NCBI RefSeq assembly: GCF_005405885.1
Contig: NZ_BJFL01000005.1
Span: forward strand, 186,001 to 250,000
Direction of reading: 5' to 3'
From: Gandjariella thermophila
GTDB lineage: Bacteria > Actinomycetota > Actinomycetes > Mycobacteriales > Pseudonocardiaceae
DNA length: 64,000 nucleotides
Of this stretch, positions 50,144-58,640 are shown one piece after another. The translations under genes were made by a program, and so were the position numbers. The notes beneath the pieces were generated by a model. It was given only the letters and a program-made list of their open reading frames with translations, had not been told where the DNA came from and did no database searches. Every line of letters starts with the position of its first letter. Within the stretch, counting starts at the first letter, position 1.

Positions 50144-53100
50144 GTGGTCACCACCGCGCCCGCGCCCCTGCTGGTCCGCCGCCCGCCGGCTCCCGCCGAG
50201 CGGCGGAACTGGGACGCGTCCGCGCGCCGCGTGCTCGCGCACCCCGGCGGCTTCCTGCGGGTACTCGGCGGCCCGGGCACCGGCAAGACCACGCTGCTCG
50301 CCGAGGTCGCGGCCGACCGGGTGCTGCGCCGCGGGGTGGACCCGGAGCAGGTGCTCGTGCTCACCCACAGCCGCAAGGCGGCGAGCGCGCTGCGCGCCCG
50401 GATCACCGCGCTGCTCGCCGCCGGCCAGTCCGGTGGCGGGCTGCGTACCGTGCGGCAGCCGCTGGTCCGCACGGTGCACTCCTACGCGTTCGCGGTGCTG
50501 CGGCTGCAGTCCGTGTTGCACGGCGAGCCGCCGCCGCGGCTGCTGTCCGGCCCGGACCAGGACGCGGTGATCCGCGAGCTGCTGGCCGGCGACGTCGAGC
50601 TGGGCGCCGAGTACTGGCCGGAGCGGCTGCGCGCCGCGCTCACCCTGCCCGGCTTCGCCGCCGAGCTGCGCGACCTGCTGCTGCGGGCCGCCGAGCGCGG
50701 CCTCGGCCCGGAGGACATGGTCCGCCTCGGCCGGGAGCACGGCCGGGACGAGTGGGTCGCCGCCGGCAGGTTCTGGCGGCAGTACGAGCAGGTCACCCTG
50801 CTGCGCGGGGCGGTGGGCACCGAATCGCCGCAGGCCGCCGCGCCCGCCCTGGACGCCGCCGAGCTGGTGGCCAGCGCGCTGCTCGCCTTCGACACCGACG
50901 CCGAACTGCTCGCCGCCGAGCGGGCCAGGGTGCGGCACCTCCTGGTGGACGACGCCCAGCACCTCGACCCGCAGCAGTACCACCTGCTGCGCCGGCTGGG
51001 GGACACGGCGGCCGAGTTCGTCCTCGCCGGCGACGTGGACCAGGCGGTGTTCTCCTTCCGCGGCGCCGACCCCCGGCTGTTCGCCGAGTCCGGATCCGGG
51101 GACGAGGACACCGTCGTGCTCACCGCCGACCACCGGATGTCCGCCGAGGTGCGCGAGGCGGTGCGGCGGCTCGCGGAGCGGCTGCCCGGCTCGGCGCCGC
51201 GCCCGCTGGACGGCCCGGCCGACCGCCGGGGCAGCGTGCAGGTGCGGCTGCTGGCCTCGGCCGCCCAGGAGGCGAGCTGGGTGGCCGACCAGCTCCGCCG
51301 CGCGCACCTGCTGGACGGCGTGCCGTGGGCGGAGATGGCCGTGCTGGTCCGGTCCACGGTCCGCTCGCTGCCGGTGCTGCGGCGGGCGCTGCTCGCCGCC
51401 GGTGTGCCGGTCGCCGTGCCGGCCGACGAGGTGCCACTGGCCCAGCAGCCCGCGGTGCGCCCGTTCCTGGCTCTGCTGCGTGCCGCCGCCGCACCGGACA
51501 CCCTGGACGAGGACACCGCGGCGCTGCTGCTGGAGTCGCCGCTGGGCGGGGCCGACCCGCTCGCGCTGCGCCGGCTGCGGCGCGGGCTGCGCCGCCTGGA
51601 ACTGGCCTCCGGCGGCGACCGGTCCAGTGGCGAGCTGCTGGTCGAGGCGCTCGCCACGGACGAGACCCTGGCCGCGCTGGACGACGCCGAGGCGGCACCG
51701 GCGCGGCGGGTGGCCGCGCTGCTGCGCGCCGCCCGGGAGGCGATCGCCGGCGGTGCGGGCGTGGAGGAGGTGCTCTGGTCGCTGTGGCGGGGTAGCGGGC
51801 TGGAGCACCGGTGGGTGGCGCAGGCGGCGCGCGGCGGGCTGGCCGGCGCGCAGGCCGACCGTGACCTGGACGCCGTGGTCATGCTGTTCGACGCGGCGGC
51901 CCGCTACACCGACCGGCTGTCCGGTGCGGACATCGCCGGGTTCGCCGACTACCTGTCCGCGCAGCAGATCGTTGGTGACTCGCTCGCCCCGACCGCCCCG
52001 CAGGGCGAGGCGGTGGCCCTGCTCACCGCGCACGCGTCCTGCGGTCGCGAGTGGACGGTCGTGGCGGTGCCCGGCGTGCAGGAGGGGGTGTGGCCGGACC
52101 TGCGGCTGCGCGGGTCGCTGCTGGCCGTGGAGCGGATGGTCGACCTGCTGGCCGGGATCGACCCGGAGGACATGGTCTCCGCCACCGCCCCGCTGCTGGC
52201 CGAGGAGCGCCGGCTGCTGCTCGTGGCGGCCAGCCGGGCGCGGAGGACGTTACTGGTCAGCGCGGTGCGCGGGGAGGAGGAGCAGCCGTCCCGGTTCCTC
52301 GACGAGCTGGCTGGGACCGGCGCCGACCCGGACGCGGCGGTCCGCCCGCTGTACACCCCGCCGCGCGGGCTGGTGCTCGGTGAGCTGGTCGGCGAGCTGC
52401 GGCGGGTGGTCTGCGACCCTGGCGCGGAGCCGGCCCGGCGGCGGCGCGCGGCCCGCCAGCTCGCCCGGCTCGCCGACGCCGGGGTGCCCGGCGCCCACCC
52501 GGACACCTGGTACGGGCTTCCCGAGGTGTCCTCCGATGTTCCACTGTGGAGCAGCGACGACCGGGTCGGCGTCTCACCGTCCACTGTGGAAACCCTGACC
52601 AGGTGCCCGCTGCGCTGGTTGGTGGAGCGGCACGGCGGTCAGGACGTCGCCGAGCTGGCATCGATCACCGGCACGCTGGTGCACGCGCTCGCCCAGGCCG
52701 CGGCCGAGGGCGCCGATGAGGACACGTTGCGGGACATGCTGGACCGCGCGTGGGCCACGGTGGACGCGGGCGCGCCGTGGTTCTCCCGGCGGGAACGGCG
52801 CCGGGTGGAGCGGATGGTCGAGGCGTTCCGCGCCTGGCTGGTCGCAAGCCGCGGCGAGCTGGACGAGCTGGCCGTCGAGCGGGCGCTGTCCGTTGACCTG
52901 CCGAAGGCGGAGGGCACGCCCGGCCCGTGGCTGCGGGTGCGCGGCCGGGTCGACCGGCTGGAGCGTGACAAGCAGGGCCGCCCGGTCGTGGTGGACATCA
53001 AGACCGGGAAGAACCCGGTGACCGGCAGGGAGGCCGCCGAGCACCCGCAGCTCGCCGTCTACCAGCTCGCCACCGCGCTGGGCGCGTTCGCCGAACTGGG

Positions 53101-53347
53101 CGCCGGCACCGAGCCGGGCGGCGCGCGCCTGCTGTACGTGTCCAAGGAGGACAAGAAGACCGGCGCGGCGGAGCGCGTGCAGCCCCCGCTGGACGAGGAG
53201 TCGGTGCACGCCTGGCTGGCCGTGGTGCAGCGGGTCGCCGAGTCCTGCACCGGCCCCGGCTACACCGCGGCGGAGAACGCCGACTGCCCCCGCTGCCCGG
53301 CCCGCACGAGCTGCCCGTTGCACCCGTCCGGAAGGCAGGTTCCCTGA
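50144..53347 (+). CDS. adnA: helicase-nuclease subunit AdnA
   Basis: A 1067-residue double-strand-break resection enzyme subunit. The N-terminal UvrD-like motor keeps Walker A GGPGTGKTT near residue 40; the DExx-like segment reads LLVDDAQHLDPQQ and QAVFSFRGADPRLF follows. The C-terminal RecB-type nuclease has VVVDIKTGKNPV and cysteines for a 4Fe-4S staple (TRCPLRWL; CTGPGY...CPRCPARTSC). It matches AdnA of mycobacteria (Rv3202c) in place and layout. GTG 50144 is preferred because the upstream frame is non-conserved. Confidence 0.92.
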   Translation: MVTTAPAPLLVRRPPAPAERRNWDASARRVLAHPGGFLRVLGGPGTGKTTLLAEVAADRVLRRGVDPEQVLVLTHSRKAASALRARITALLAAGQSGGGLRTVRQPLVRTVHSYAFAVLRLQSVLHGEPPPRLLSGPDQDAVIRELLAGDVELGAEYWPERLRAALTLPGFAAELRDLLLRAAERGLGPEDMVRLGREHGRDEWVAAGRFWRQYEQVTLLRGAVGTESPQAAAPALDAAELVASALLAFDTDAELLAAERARVRHLLVDDAQHLDPQQYHLLRRLGDTAAEFVLAGDVDQAVFSFRGADPRLFAESGSGDEDTVVLTADHRMSAEVREAVRRLAERLPGSAPRPLDGPADRRGSVQVRLLASAAQEASWVADQLRRAHLLDGVPWAEMAVLVRSTVRSLPVLRRALLAAGVPVAVPADEVPLAQQPAVRPFLALLRAAAAPDTLDEDTAALLLESPLGGADPLALRRLRRGLRRLELASGGDRSSGELLVEALATDETLAALDDAEAAPARRVAALLRAAREAIAGGAGVEEVLWSLWRGSGLEHRWVAQAARGGLAGAQADRDLDAVVMLFDAAARYTDRLSGADIAGFADYLSAQQIVGDSLAPTAPQGEAVALLTAHASCGREWTVVAVPGVQEGVWPDLRLRGSLLAVERMVDLLAGIDPEDMVSATAPLLAEERRLLLVAASRARRTLLVSAVRGEEEQPSRFLDELAGTGADPDAAVRPLYTPPRGLVLGELVGELRRVVCDPGAEPARRRRAARQLARLADAGVPGAHPDTWYGLPEVSSDVPLWSSDDRVGVSPSTVETLTRCPLRWLVERHGGQDVAELASITGTLVHALAQAAAEGADEDTLRDMLDRAWATVDAGAPWFSRRERRRVERMVEAFRAWLVASRGELDELAVERALSVDLPKAEGTPGPWLRVRGRVDRLERDKQGRPVVVDIKTGKNPVTGREAAEHPQLAVYQLATALGAFAELGAGTEPGGARLLYVSKEDKKTGAAERVQPPLDEESVHAWLAVVQRVAESCTGPGYTAAENADCPRCPARTSCPLHPSGRQVP

Positions 53348-53481
53348 TGCGTTGGGCAGAGCGCGGCAGTCGGAGCGGCCATGGCACCGTGGCGTGGGGC
53401 GTGACCCGGGTACCTCGGGCGTGTGCTCGCCACACGATCACGGCCGCGGGCGGGCTGGCGGACGAGCAGGTGGGACAGTGA
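53347..53481 (+). other. family-II leader cistron between adnA and adnB (44 aa)
   Basis: ATG at 53347 shares a base with the adnA stop (TGATG). The frame starts MRWAERGSRSGHGTVAWGVT and ends EQVGQ, and its TGA overlaps the adnB GTG (GTGA at 53478-53481). The RGSRSGHG segment matches the nirB leader. It spans the whole gap between the two helicase genes and would couple their translation. Confidence 0.6.
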
Positions 53482-56400
53482 CCGCCGTGGAAGCGCCGCC
53501 GTCCGAGGTGGTCAGCCCGCAGGAGGTGGCCGCGGCGCTCGGATTGCCGCCGCCGACCGCCGAGCAGGCCGCTGTGGTCGCCGCACCCGTCGAACCGGCG
53601 CTGGTGGTGGCCGGCGCGGGCGCCGGCAAGACGGAGACCATGGCGGCCCGGGTGGTGTGGCTGGTGGCCAACGGGCTGGTCACGCCGGACCGCGTGCTGG
53701 GCCTCACCTTCACCCGCAAGGCGGCGCGGCAACTCGCCGACCGGGTGCGGGCCCGGCTGCGCCGGCTGGCCGGCTCCGGCCTGCTGGACCGCGTCGACCC
53801 GAGCGGCGAGCGCAGAGCGGCGGTGCTCACCGGCGAGCCCACCGTGCTCACCTACCACGCCTACGCCGGCCGCCTGGTCGGCGAGCACGGGCTGCGCTTG
53901 CCGGTGGAGCCCGGCGCGCGGGTACTCACCGAGACCGCGTCCTGGCAGCTCGCCCACCGCGTGGTGGCGACATGGACGGAGGACCTGGACACCGACCGGG
54001 TGCCCACCACCGTGACCGGATACCTGCTCGCGCTGGCCGGCGAGCTGGCCGAGCACCTGGTGGAGCCCGAGCGGCTGCGCGCGCACGCCGACCGGTTGTG
54101 CGCGCTGATCGAGAACGCGCCACGGGCGCCCCGACAGCGGGCCGAACTGCCGGAGCGGCTCCGCGCGGTGGTGCACACCCAGCGGCTGCGGGTCGCTCTG
54201 CTGCCGCTGGTCGAGGCGTACGCGCAGCGCAAGCGCCGGGAGGGCGCGGTCGACTTCGCCGACCAGATGTCCCTGGCCGCCCGGCTGGCCAGCGAGCACC
54301 CCGAGGTGGTGCGCGGCGAGCGGGAACGCTACGGCGCGGTCCTGCTGGACGAGTACCAGGACACCGGGCACGCCCAGCGGGTGCTCCTGCGTGAACTGTT
54401 CGGCCGGGGCGAGCCGCTCCCGGTCACCGCGGTCGGCGACCCGGCGCAGGCCATCTACGGCTGGCGCGGTGCCAGCGCGGCGAACCTGCCCCGGTTCACC
54501 ACGGACTTTCCCCGCGGCCGGGTTCCCCAGGCGCGCCGGCAGGGCGCGGTCGAACAGCTCCCCGGGCTGGTCCCGGCCCGCCGGTACGGGCTGCTGACCA
54601 GCTTCCGCAACCCGCCCGAGGTGCTCACCCTGGCCAACGCGGTGTCCGCGCCGCTGCGCGCCGCCGGCCTGGAGGTGGACGAGCTGCGCGCCCGGGACGG
54701 CGCCGGCCGCGGCGACGTGCGTTGCGCGCTGCTGCCGGACGTGCGCGCCGAGGTGGCGTGGGTGGCCGACGCGATGGCCGCCCGCTGGGCCGCCCACGTC
54801 GAGGCCACCGGCCGGCCGCCCACCGCCGCCGTGCTGGTCCGCCGCCGCGCCGACATGGCGGGCATCGCCGCCGCGCTGCGGGACCGCGGCTTGCCGGTGG
54901 AGGTGGTCGGCCTCGGCGGGCTGCTGGACGAACCCGAGGTGCGGGACCTGGTCAGCGCGCTGCGCGTGCTGGTCGACCCGCTCGCCGGCACGGCGGCCGC
55001 CCGGCTGCTCACCGGCTCCCGCTGGCGGCTGGGCGCCGCCGACCTGGCCGCGCTGTGGCAGCGGGCCGGCCAACTCGTCGCCAGCCGGGACGGCACCAGC
55101 AACCCGGACGACCCGTTCGCGGTCATCGCCGACGCGCTGCCCGGCGAGCACGCCGAGCAGGCCGGCCTGGTGGACGCGGTGGACGACCCGGGCGACCGGG
55201 CCGCCTACTCGGCGGACGGCTACCGGCGCATCCGGCAGCTCGGCGCCGAGCTGGCCGCGTTGCGCCGCCGGCTGGACCAGCCGTTGCCCGAGCTGGTCGC
55301 CGACGTGGAGCGCACCCTGCTGCTCGACGTGGAGGCGATGGCCCGGCCCGGCGGCGCCGGTCGGGCGCACCTGGACGCGTTCGCCGACGTGGTGGCCGAC
55401 TACGCCGCCGCGAGCCCGTCGGCCACGCTGTCCTCGCTGCTGGACTATCTGGCCACCGCCGAGCGTGCCGAGGACGGCTTGGCGCCCGGCGAGGTGGAGG
55501 TGGCCGAGGACCGCGTGCAGGTGCTCACCGTTCACTCCGCCAAGGGGCTGGAGTGGCGGGTCGTCGCGGTGCCGCACCTGGTGCGGGAGGTGTTCCCGGC
55601 ACGTCGCAAGTCGTCCTGCTGGCTGCGCTCGGTGGCCGAGCTGCCGGCCGAGCTGCGCGGCGACGCCGCCGACCTGCCGGAATTGCGGCTGTCCTCGGAC
55701 GACAACCGCAAGGAGGTGGACGAGGCCCTCGGCAGGCACGCCGACGAGTTCGAGGAGCGGCGGCTGGTGGAGGAGCGCCGGCTGTTCTACGTCGCGCTCA
55801 CTCGATCCGAGCAGACCGTGCTGCTCTCCGGCCACTGGTGGGGCGAGACCGGGGAGAAGCCGCGCGGGCCGTCGGAGTTCCTCACCGAGGTCCGCGACGC
55901 GCTGGCCGCCGGCGAAGGGGCGATCGGCGTGGTGGAGCACTGGGCGGAGCTGCCGGGCGAGGACGAGCGCAACCCGCTCACCGAGCATGCCCGCACGGCG
56001 AGCTGGCCGGTCGATCCGCTGGGCGACCGCCGCGCCGCGGTCGCCGAGGGCGCCGCGCTGGTCCGCGCCGCACTGTCCGAACTGGACGGGCACGGGCCCG
56101 GCACGCCCGAACCGGCCGGCGCGCCGACCGGGCCTGGCACGGATGAACCGTCCGCCGGCGCGCCCGGCGCCACGGACCCGGGCCCCGACCGGGACGCCGA
56201 CGCGCGCCTGGACTCCGATCCGGACGCCCACCTGGATGCAGATCCGGGCGCCGACCCGAACGCCGATACGGACGCCGACCCGGAGGGCTGGGCGAGGGAC
56301 GTGGACGTGCTGCTCGCCGAGCGGGCCGCGGCGGCGAGCCGGCGGGAGCGGATCGCGCTGCCCGACCACCTGTCGGTCAGCCAACTCGTCGAGCTGGCCG

Positions 56401-56963
56401 GCGACCGGGGCGCGCTGGCCCGCCGGTTGCGGCGCCCGCTGCCCATGCCGCCGAACGCGGCGGCCCGCCGCGGCACCCAGTTCCACGCCTGGCTGGAGCA
56501 GCGCTTCGGCGCCAGCCGGCTGCTCGACCTGGACGAGCTGCCCGGTGCGGCGGACGCGGACGCCCCGCCCGACGCCGACCTGGTCGAGCTGCAGCAGGCG
56601 TTCCTGGCCAGCGAGTGGGGCGAGCGCATGCCGCACGACGTGGAGGTGCCGTTCGAGTCGGAGATCGAAGGCATCCTGGTGCGCGGCCGGATGGACGCGG
56701 TGTTCGCCGAGCCGGACGGCGGGTGGACCGTGGTCGACTGGAAGACCGGCGCCGTCCCCGGTCCGGACCACCTGCCCGCGCTTACCATCCAGCTCGCCAC
56801 CTACCGGTTGGCCTGGGCGGCGCTGTCCGGTACCCCGCTGGAGAAGGTGGGGGCCGCGTTCCACTACGTGCGGCACAACCGCACGTTGCGGCCCGCCGAC
56901 CTGCTGGACGCCGACGGTCTGCGCGCCCTGCTCCGCGACGTGCCGGCGGGCGACCCCGGCTGA
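53478..56963 (+). CDS. adnB: helicase-nuclease subunit AdnB
   Basis: A 1161-residue UvrD-like motor plus RecB-type nuclease, partner of AdnA in 3'-tailing of DNA breaks. Motifs: Walker A AGAGAGKTE near 51, GLTFTRKAARQLADRV, DEYQDTGHAQ (motif II), TAVGDPAQAIYGWRGA, LTVHSAKGLEW and the nuclease DxK in TVVDWKTG near 1090. An Asp-rich low-complexity insert (about 893-938) sits between motor and nuclease. The GTG start overlaps the stop of a leader cistron. It matches Rv3201c in place. Confidence 0.92.
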   Translation: MTAVEAPPSEVVSPQEVAAALGLPPPTAEQAAVVAAPVEPALVVAGAGAGKTETMAARVVWLVANGLVTPDRVLGLTFTRKAARQLADRVRARLRRLAGSGLLDRVDPSGERRAAVLTGEPTVLTYHAYAGRLVGEHGLRLPVEPGARVLTETASWQLAHRVVATWTEDLDTDRVPTTVTGYLLALAGELAEHLVEPERLRAHADRLCALIENAPRAPRQRAELPERLRAVVHTQRLRVALLPLVEAYAQRKRREGAVDFADQMSLAARLASEHPEVVRGERERYGAVLLDEYQDTGHAQRVLLRELFGRGEPLPVTAVGDPAQAIYGWRGASAANLPRFTTDFPRGRVPQARRQGAVEQLPGLVPARRYGLLTSFRNPPEVLTLANAVSAPLRAAGLEVDELRARDGAGRGDVRCALLPDVRAEVAWVADAMAARWAAHVEATGRPPTAAVLVRRRADMAGIAAALRDRGLPVEVVGLGGLLDEPEVRDLVSALRVLVDPLAGTAAARLLTGSRWRLGAADLAALWQRAGQLVASRDGTSNPDDPFAVIADALPGEHAEQAGLVDAVDDPGDRAAYSADGYRRIRQLGAELAALRRRLDQPLPELVADVERTLLLDVEAMARPGGAGRAHLDAFADVVADYAAASPSATLSSLLDYLATAERAEDGLAPGEVEVAEDRVQVLTVHSAKGLEWRVVAVPHLVREVFPARRKSSCWLRSVAELPAELRGDAADLPELRLSSDDNRKEVDEALGRHADEFEERRLVEERRLFYVALTRSEQTVLLSGHWWGETGEKPRGPSEFLTEVRDALAAGEGAIGVVEHWAELPGEDERNPLTEHARTASWPVDPLGDRRAAVAEGAALVRAALSELDGHGPGTPEPAGAPTGPGTDEPSAGAPGATDPGPDRDADARLDSDPDAHLDADPGADPNADTDADPEGWARDVDVLLAERAAAASRRERIALPDHLSVSQLVELAGDRGALARRLRRPLPMPPNAAARRGTQFHAWLEQRFGASRLLDLDELPGAADADAPPDADLVELQQAFLASEWGERMPHDVEVPFESEIEGILVRGRMDAVFAEPDGGWTVVDWKTGAVPGPDHLPALTIQLATYRLAWAALSGTPLEKVGAAFHYVRHNRTLRPADLLDADGLRALLRDVPAGDPG

Positions 56964-56977
56964 CCGCACGACCCTCG

Positions 56978-57005
56978 CCGACCCGGTTTCGCCGACCCGG
57001 TTTCG
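56978..57005. repeat. short tandem repeat after adnB
   Basis: The 14-base unit CCGACCCGGTTTCG occurs twice in perfect tandem, followed by degenerate CTGACCG copies. No function is evident. Confidence 0.5.
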
Positions 57006-57067
57006 CTGACCGCGAGCCGGCTGACCGCGCCGTCCGGCGCGCGGATACGGCCGCACCGGTTGTGGTC

Positions 57068-57736
57068 ATGGACTGCGGGGACGAGGATCAAGTGGTGCCT
57101 GTGATCGAGCACTGGAAACTGGACAGCCCACCTGACACCCCCGCGCAGGTCGCCGTGGACCTCGTCGAACTGCGCCAGCCGCTGGTCAGCGTGGCGCGTG
57201 ACGAAGAGGGGACGTGGTGCTTCGACGGGCCGGGGACGGCCCGCGAGAAGACGGAGCGCATGACCCTGGCCGACGTCCTGCACGCCTGGCCGCACGTCGC
57301 GGTGCTCCGCGACGTGCCTCCCGGTCAGGTCGCGATCTGGAACTGGGACGACAACGGCTGGCGGGTCGGCCCCCGGCCAGACACAACCGACGCGGCCGAG
57401 CTGTGCACCGACCTGGACGAGAGCCTGTGGCCGGAAGGGGTCGCCGCCGACGGTGTCGCCGTGGTCGAGCGGGCCGTGGTGACCGGCGAGGAAGAGCTCA
57501 CCGACGTCCAGCGTGACCGTGAGGGCTTCTTCTTCGTCGGCCCCGGCGACGAGGAACTCGGCCCGGACGCCTACGTGCGGGTGCGGCTCTCCGACGCGGT
57601 GCGCCGCTGGCCGCACTCCTTCGGCGTGGTGCGGGCCCTGGAGCCCGGCGAGGGCGTCGAGTGGAACGCCGAGGACCAGCAGTGGGAGGGCTACCTGCTG
57701 CTGGGTTCCCCGGAGGCGGCCGAGCCCGAAGCCTGA
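57068..57736 (+). CDS. hypothetical protein with internally repeated domain
   Basis: A 222-residue acidic protein not assignable to a family. It contains two copies of one domain: DEEGTWCFDGPG then MTLADVLHAWPHVAVLRDVP and WNWDDNGWRVG, and later DREGFFFVGPGDEELGPD then VRLSDAVRRWPHSFGVVRAL and WNAEDQQWEG. The ATG at 57068 has no good ribosome site; GTG 57092 follows GGGGACGAGG by five bases and may be the true start. No membrane or signal segment. Confidence 0.6.
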   Translation: MDCGDEDQVVPVIEHWKLDSPPDTPAQVAVDLVELRQPLVSVARDEEGTWCFDGPGTAREKTERMTLADVLHAWPHVAVLRDVPPGQVAIWNWDDNGWRVGPRPDTTDAAELCTDLDESLWPEGVAADGVAVVERAVVTGEEELTDVQRDREGFFFVGPGDEELGPDAYVRVRLSDAVRRWPHSFGVVRALEPGEGVEWNAEDQQWEGYLLLGSPEAAEPEA

Positions 57737-57815
57737 CGAGCGTCGAGGACAGTTGGACGACGATGGGTGCGTGGCGTCGCGCGGCACGCCCGGCCGGCGC
57801 CACGCACCCACCGAG

Positions 57816-58352
57816 CTATTGCCGTGCCCTCGCCTCGGCCACCGCCGCGCGCACCACCCGGTCGTAGAGCACCTCGAGCAACCACCGGCCGAACAGCGAG
57901 GGGCCGAACTCGGCGGCGCGGTTCTCCGGCGGCACCTCCACCCGCGCGGTCAGGTCACCGTCCACGCGGACCACGCCGATCCCGTAGTAATCCAGCTCGA
58001 TGAGCGGCCACGGATCGTCCCGTGGTCCTTCGGGCAGCACCACCGCGCACGGTGCCAGGGTCATCAGCGTGCCGCAGGACCGCAGCGCCCGCCGCACCGT
58101 CGACTCGGTGACCAGCACCCCGACCAGTTCCACCGCGGCGAGGGGTAGCTGGTCGTAGACGGCGGGCTCCAGCCAGGTCCGGAACCAGGACGGCGACGGG
58201 TTCGGGGGCCAGCCGTTGCGCTTCCGCCAGGCGTGGACGTCCTGCCGCACGCGGACAACGGCCGACACGCGCTGGCCGAGGGCGGCGACGTCGGGCACGA
58301 CGACACCCCGCCAGTCCAGCGCCGAAGCGGCGCGCGAGAGGTGCTGCGGCAC
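57816..58352 (-). CDS. hypothetical protein
   Basis: A 178-residue protein with no recognised family. Recognisable stretches are VVRVRQDVHAWRKRNGWPPN, PLIELDYYGIGVVRVDGDLT and SLFGRWLLEVLYDRVVRAAV. It is soluble in appearance and mixed alpha/beta. GTG start; no strong ribosome site. It lies between adnB and the dipeptidase and is transcribed against both. Confidence 0.5.
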   Translation of the reverse strand: MPQHLSRAASALDWRGVVVPDVAALGQRVSAVVRVRQDVHAWRKRNGWPPNPSPSWFRTWLEPAVYDQLPLAAVELVGVLVTESTVRRALRSCGTLMTLAPCAVVLPEGPRDDPWPLIELDYYGIGVVRVDGDLTARVEVPPENRAAEFGPSLFGRWLLEVLYDRVVRAAVAEARARQ

Positions 58353-58640
58353 CCGGGCATCCTAGGTCGGCTGATCGCGCTCGGGGCAGGGGTTCCAGGC
58401 GCCGCAAGGAAACCACGTGCGCCCGGCGATCCTTCCATGAGCTGCGGAGTCGCGCGGTCGACGCTGGTCCCCGCAGTGGTCCGGACCAGTTCGACGGCCG
58501 CGCGCCCGGCCCGACGCGACGCAAAACACATCGCTGAGATTAATCCGAATGGAGCAGCGCTGGGCCGTGGTTCGCCGGCCGGGCCGACGTGCCGGTAACC
58601 ACATTCGCCGGCCCGCCGTGGTCCGTTACCCTCCGGCACC
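58353..58640. other. intergenic region before dipeptidase gene
   Basis: A 288-base gap between divergent genes. It contains no clear ORF, hairpin or operator; it presumably carries both promoters. Confidence 0.35.

Noticed and set aside
56155-56290. Tandem-repeat or CRISPR-like array
   Set aside because: Repeats are within the adnB reading frame, of one- to three-codon units, with no spacers.
52998-57056. Minus-strand open frame of about 1350 codons opposite adnB
   Set aside because: Composition is that of an antisense frame in high-GC DNA (His/Val/Arg/Gly-rich, no domains). The plus strand has all helicase and nuclease motifs.
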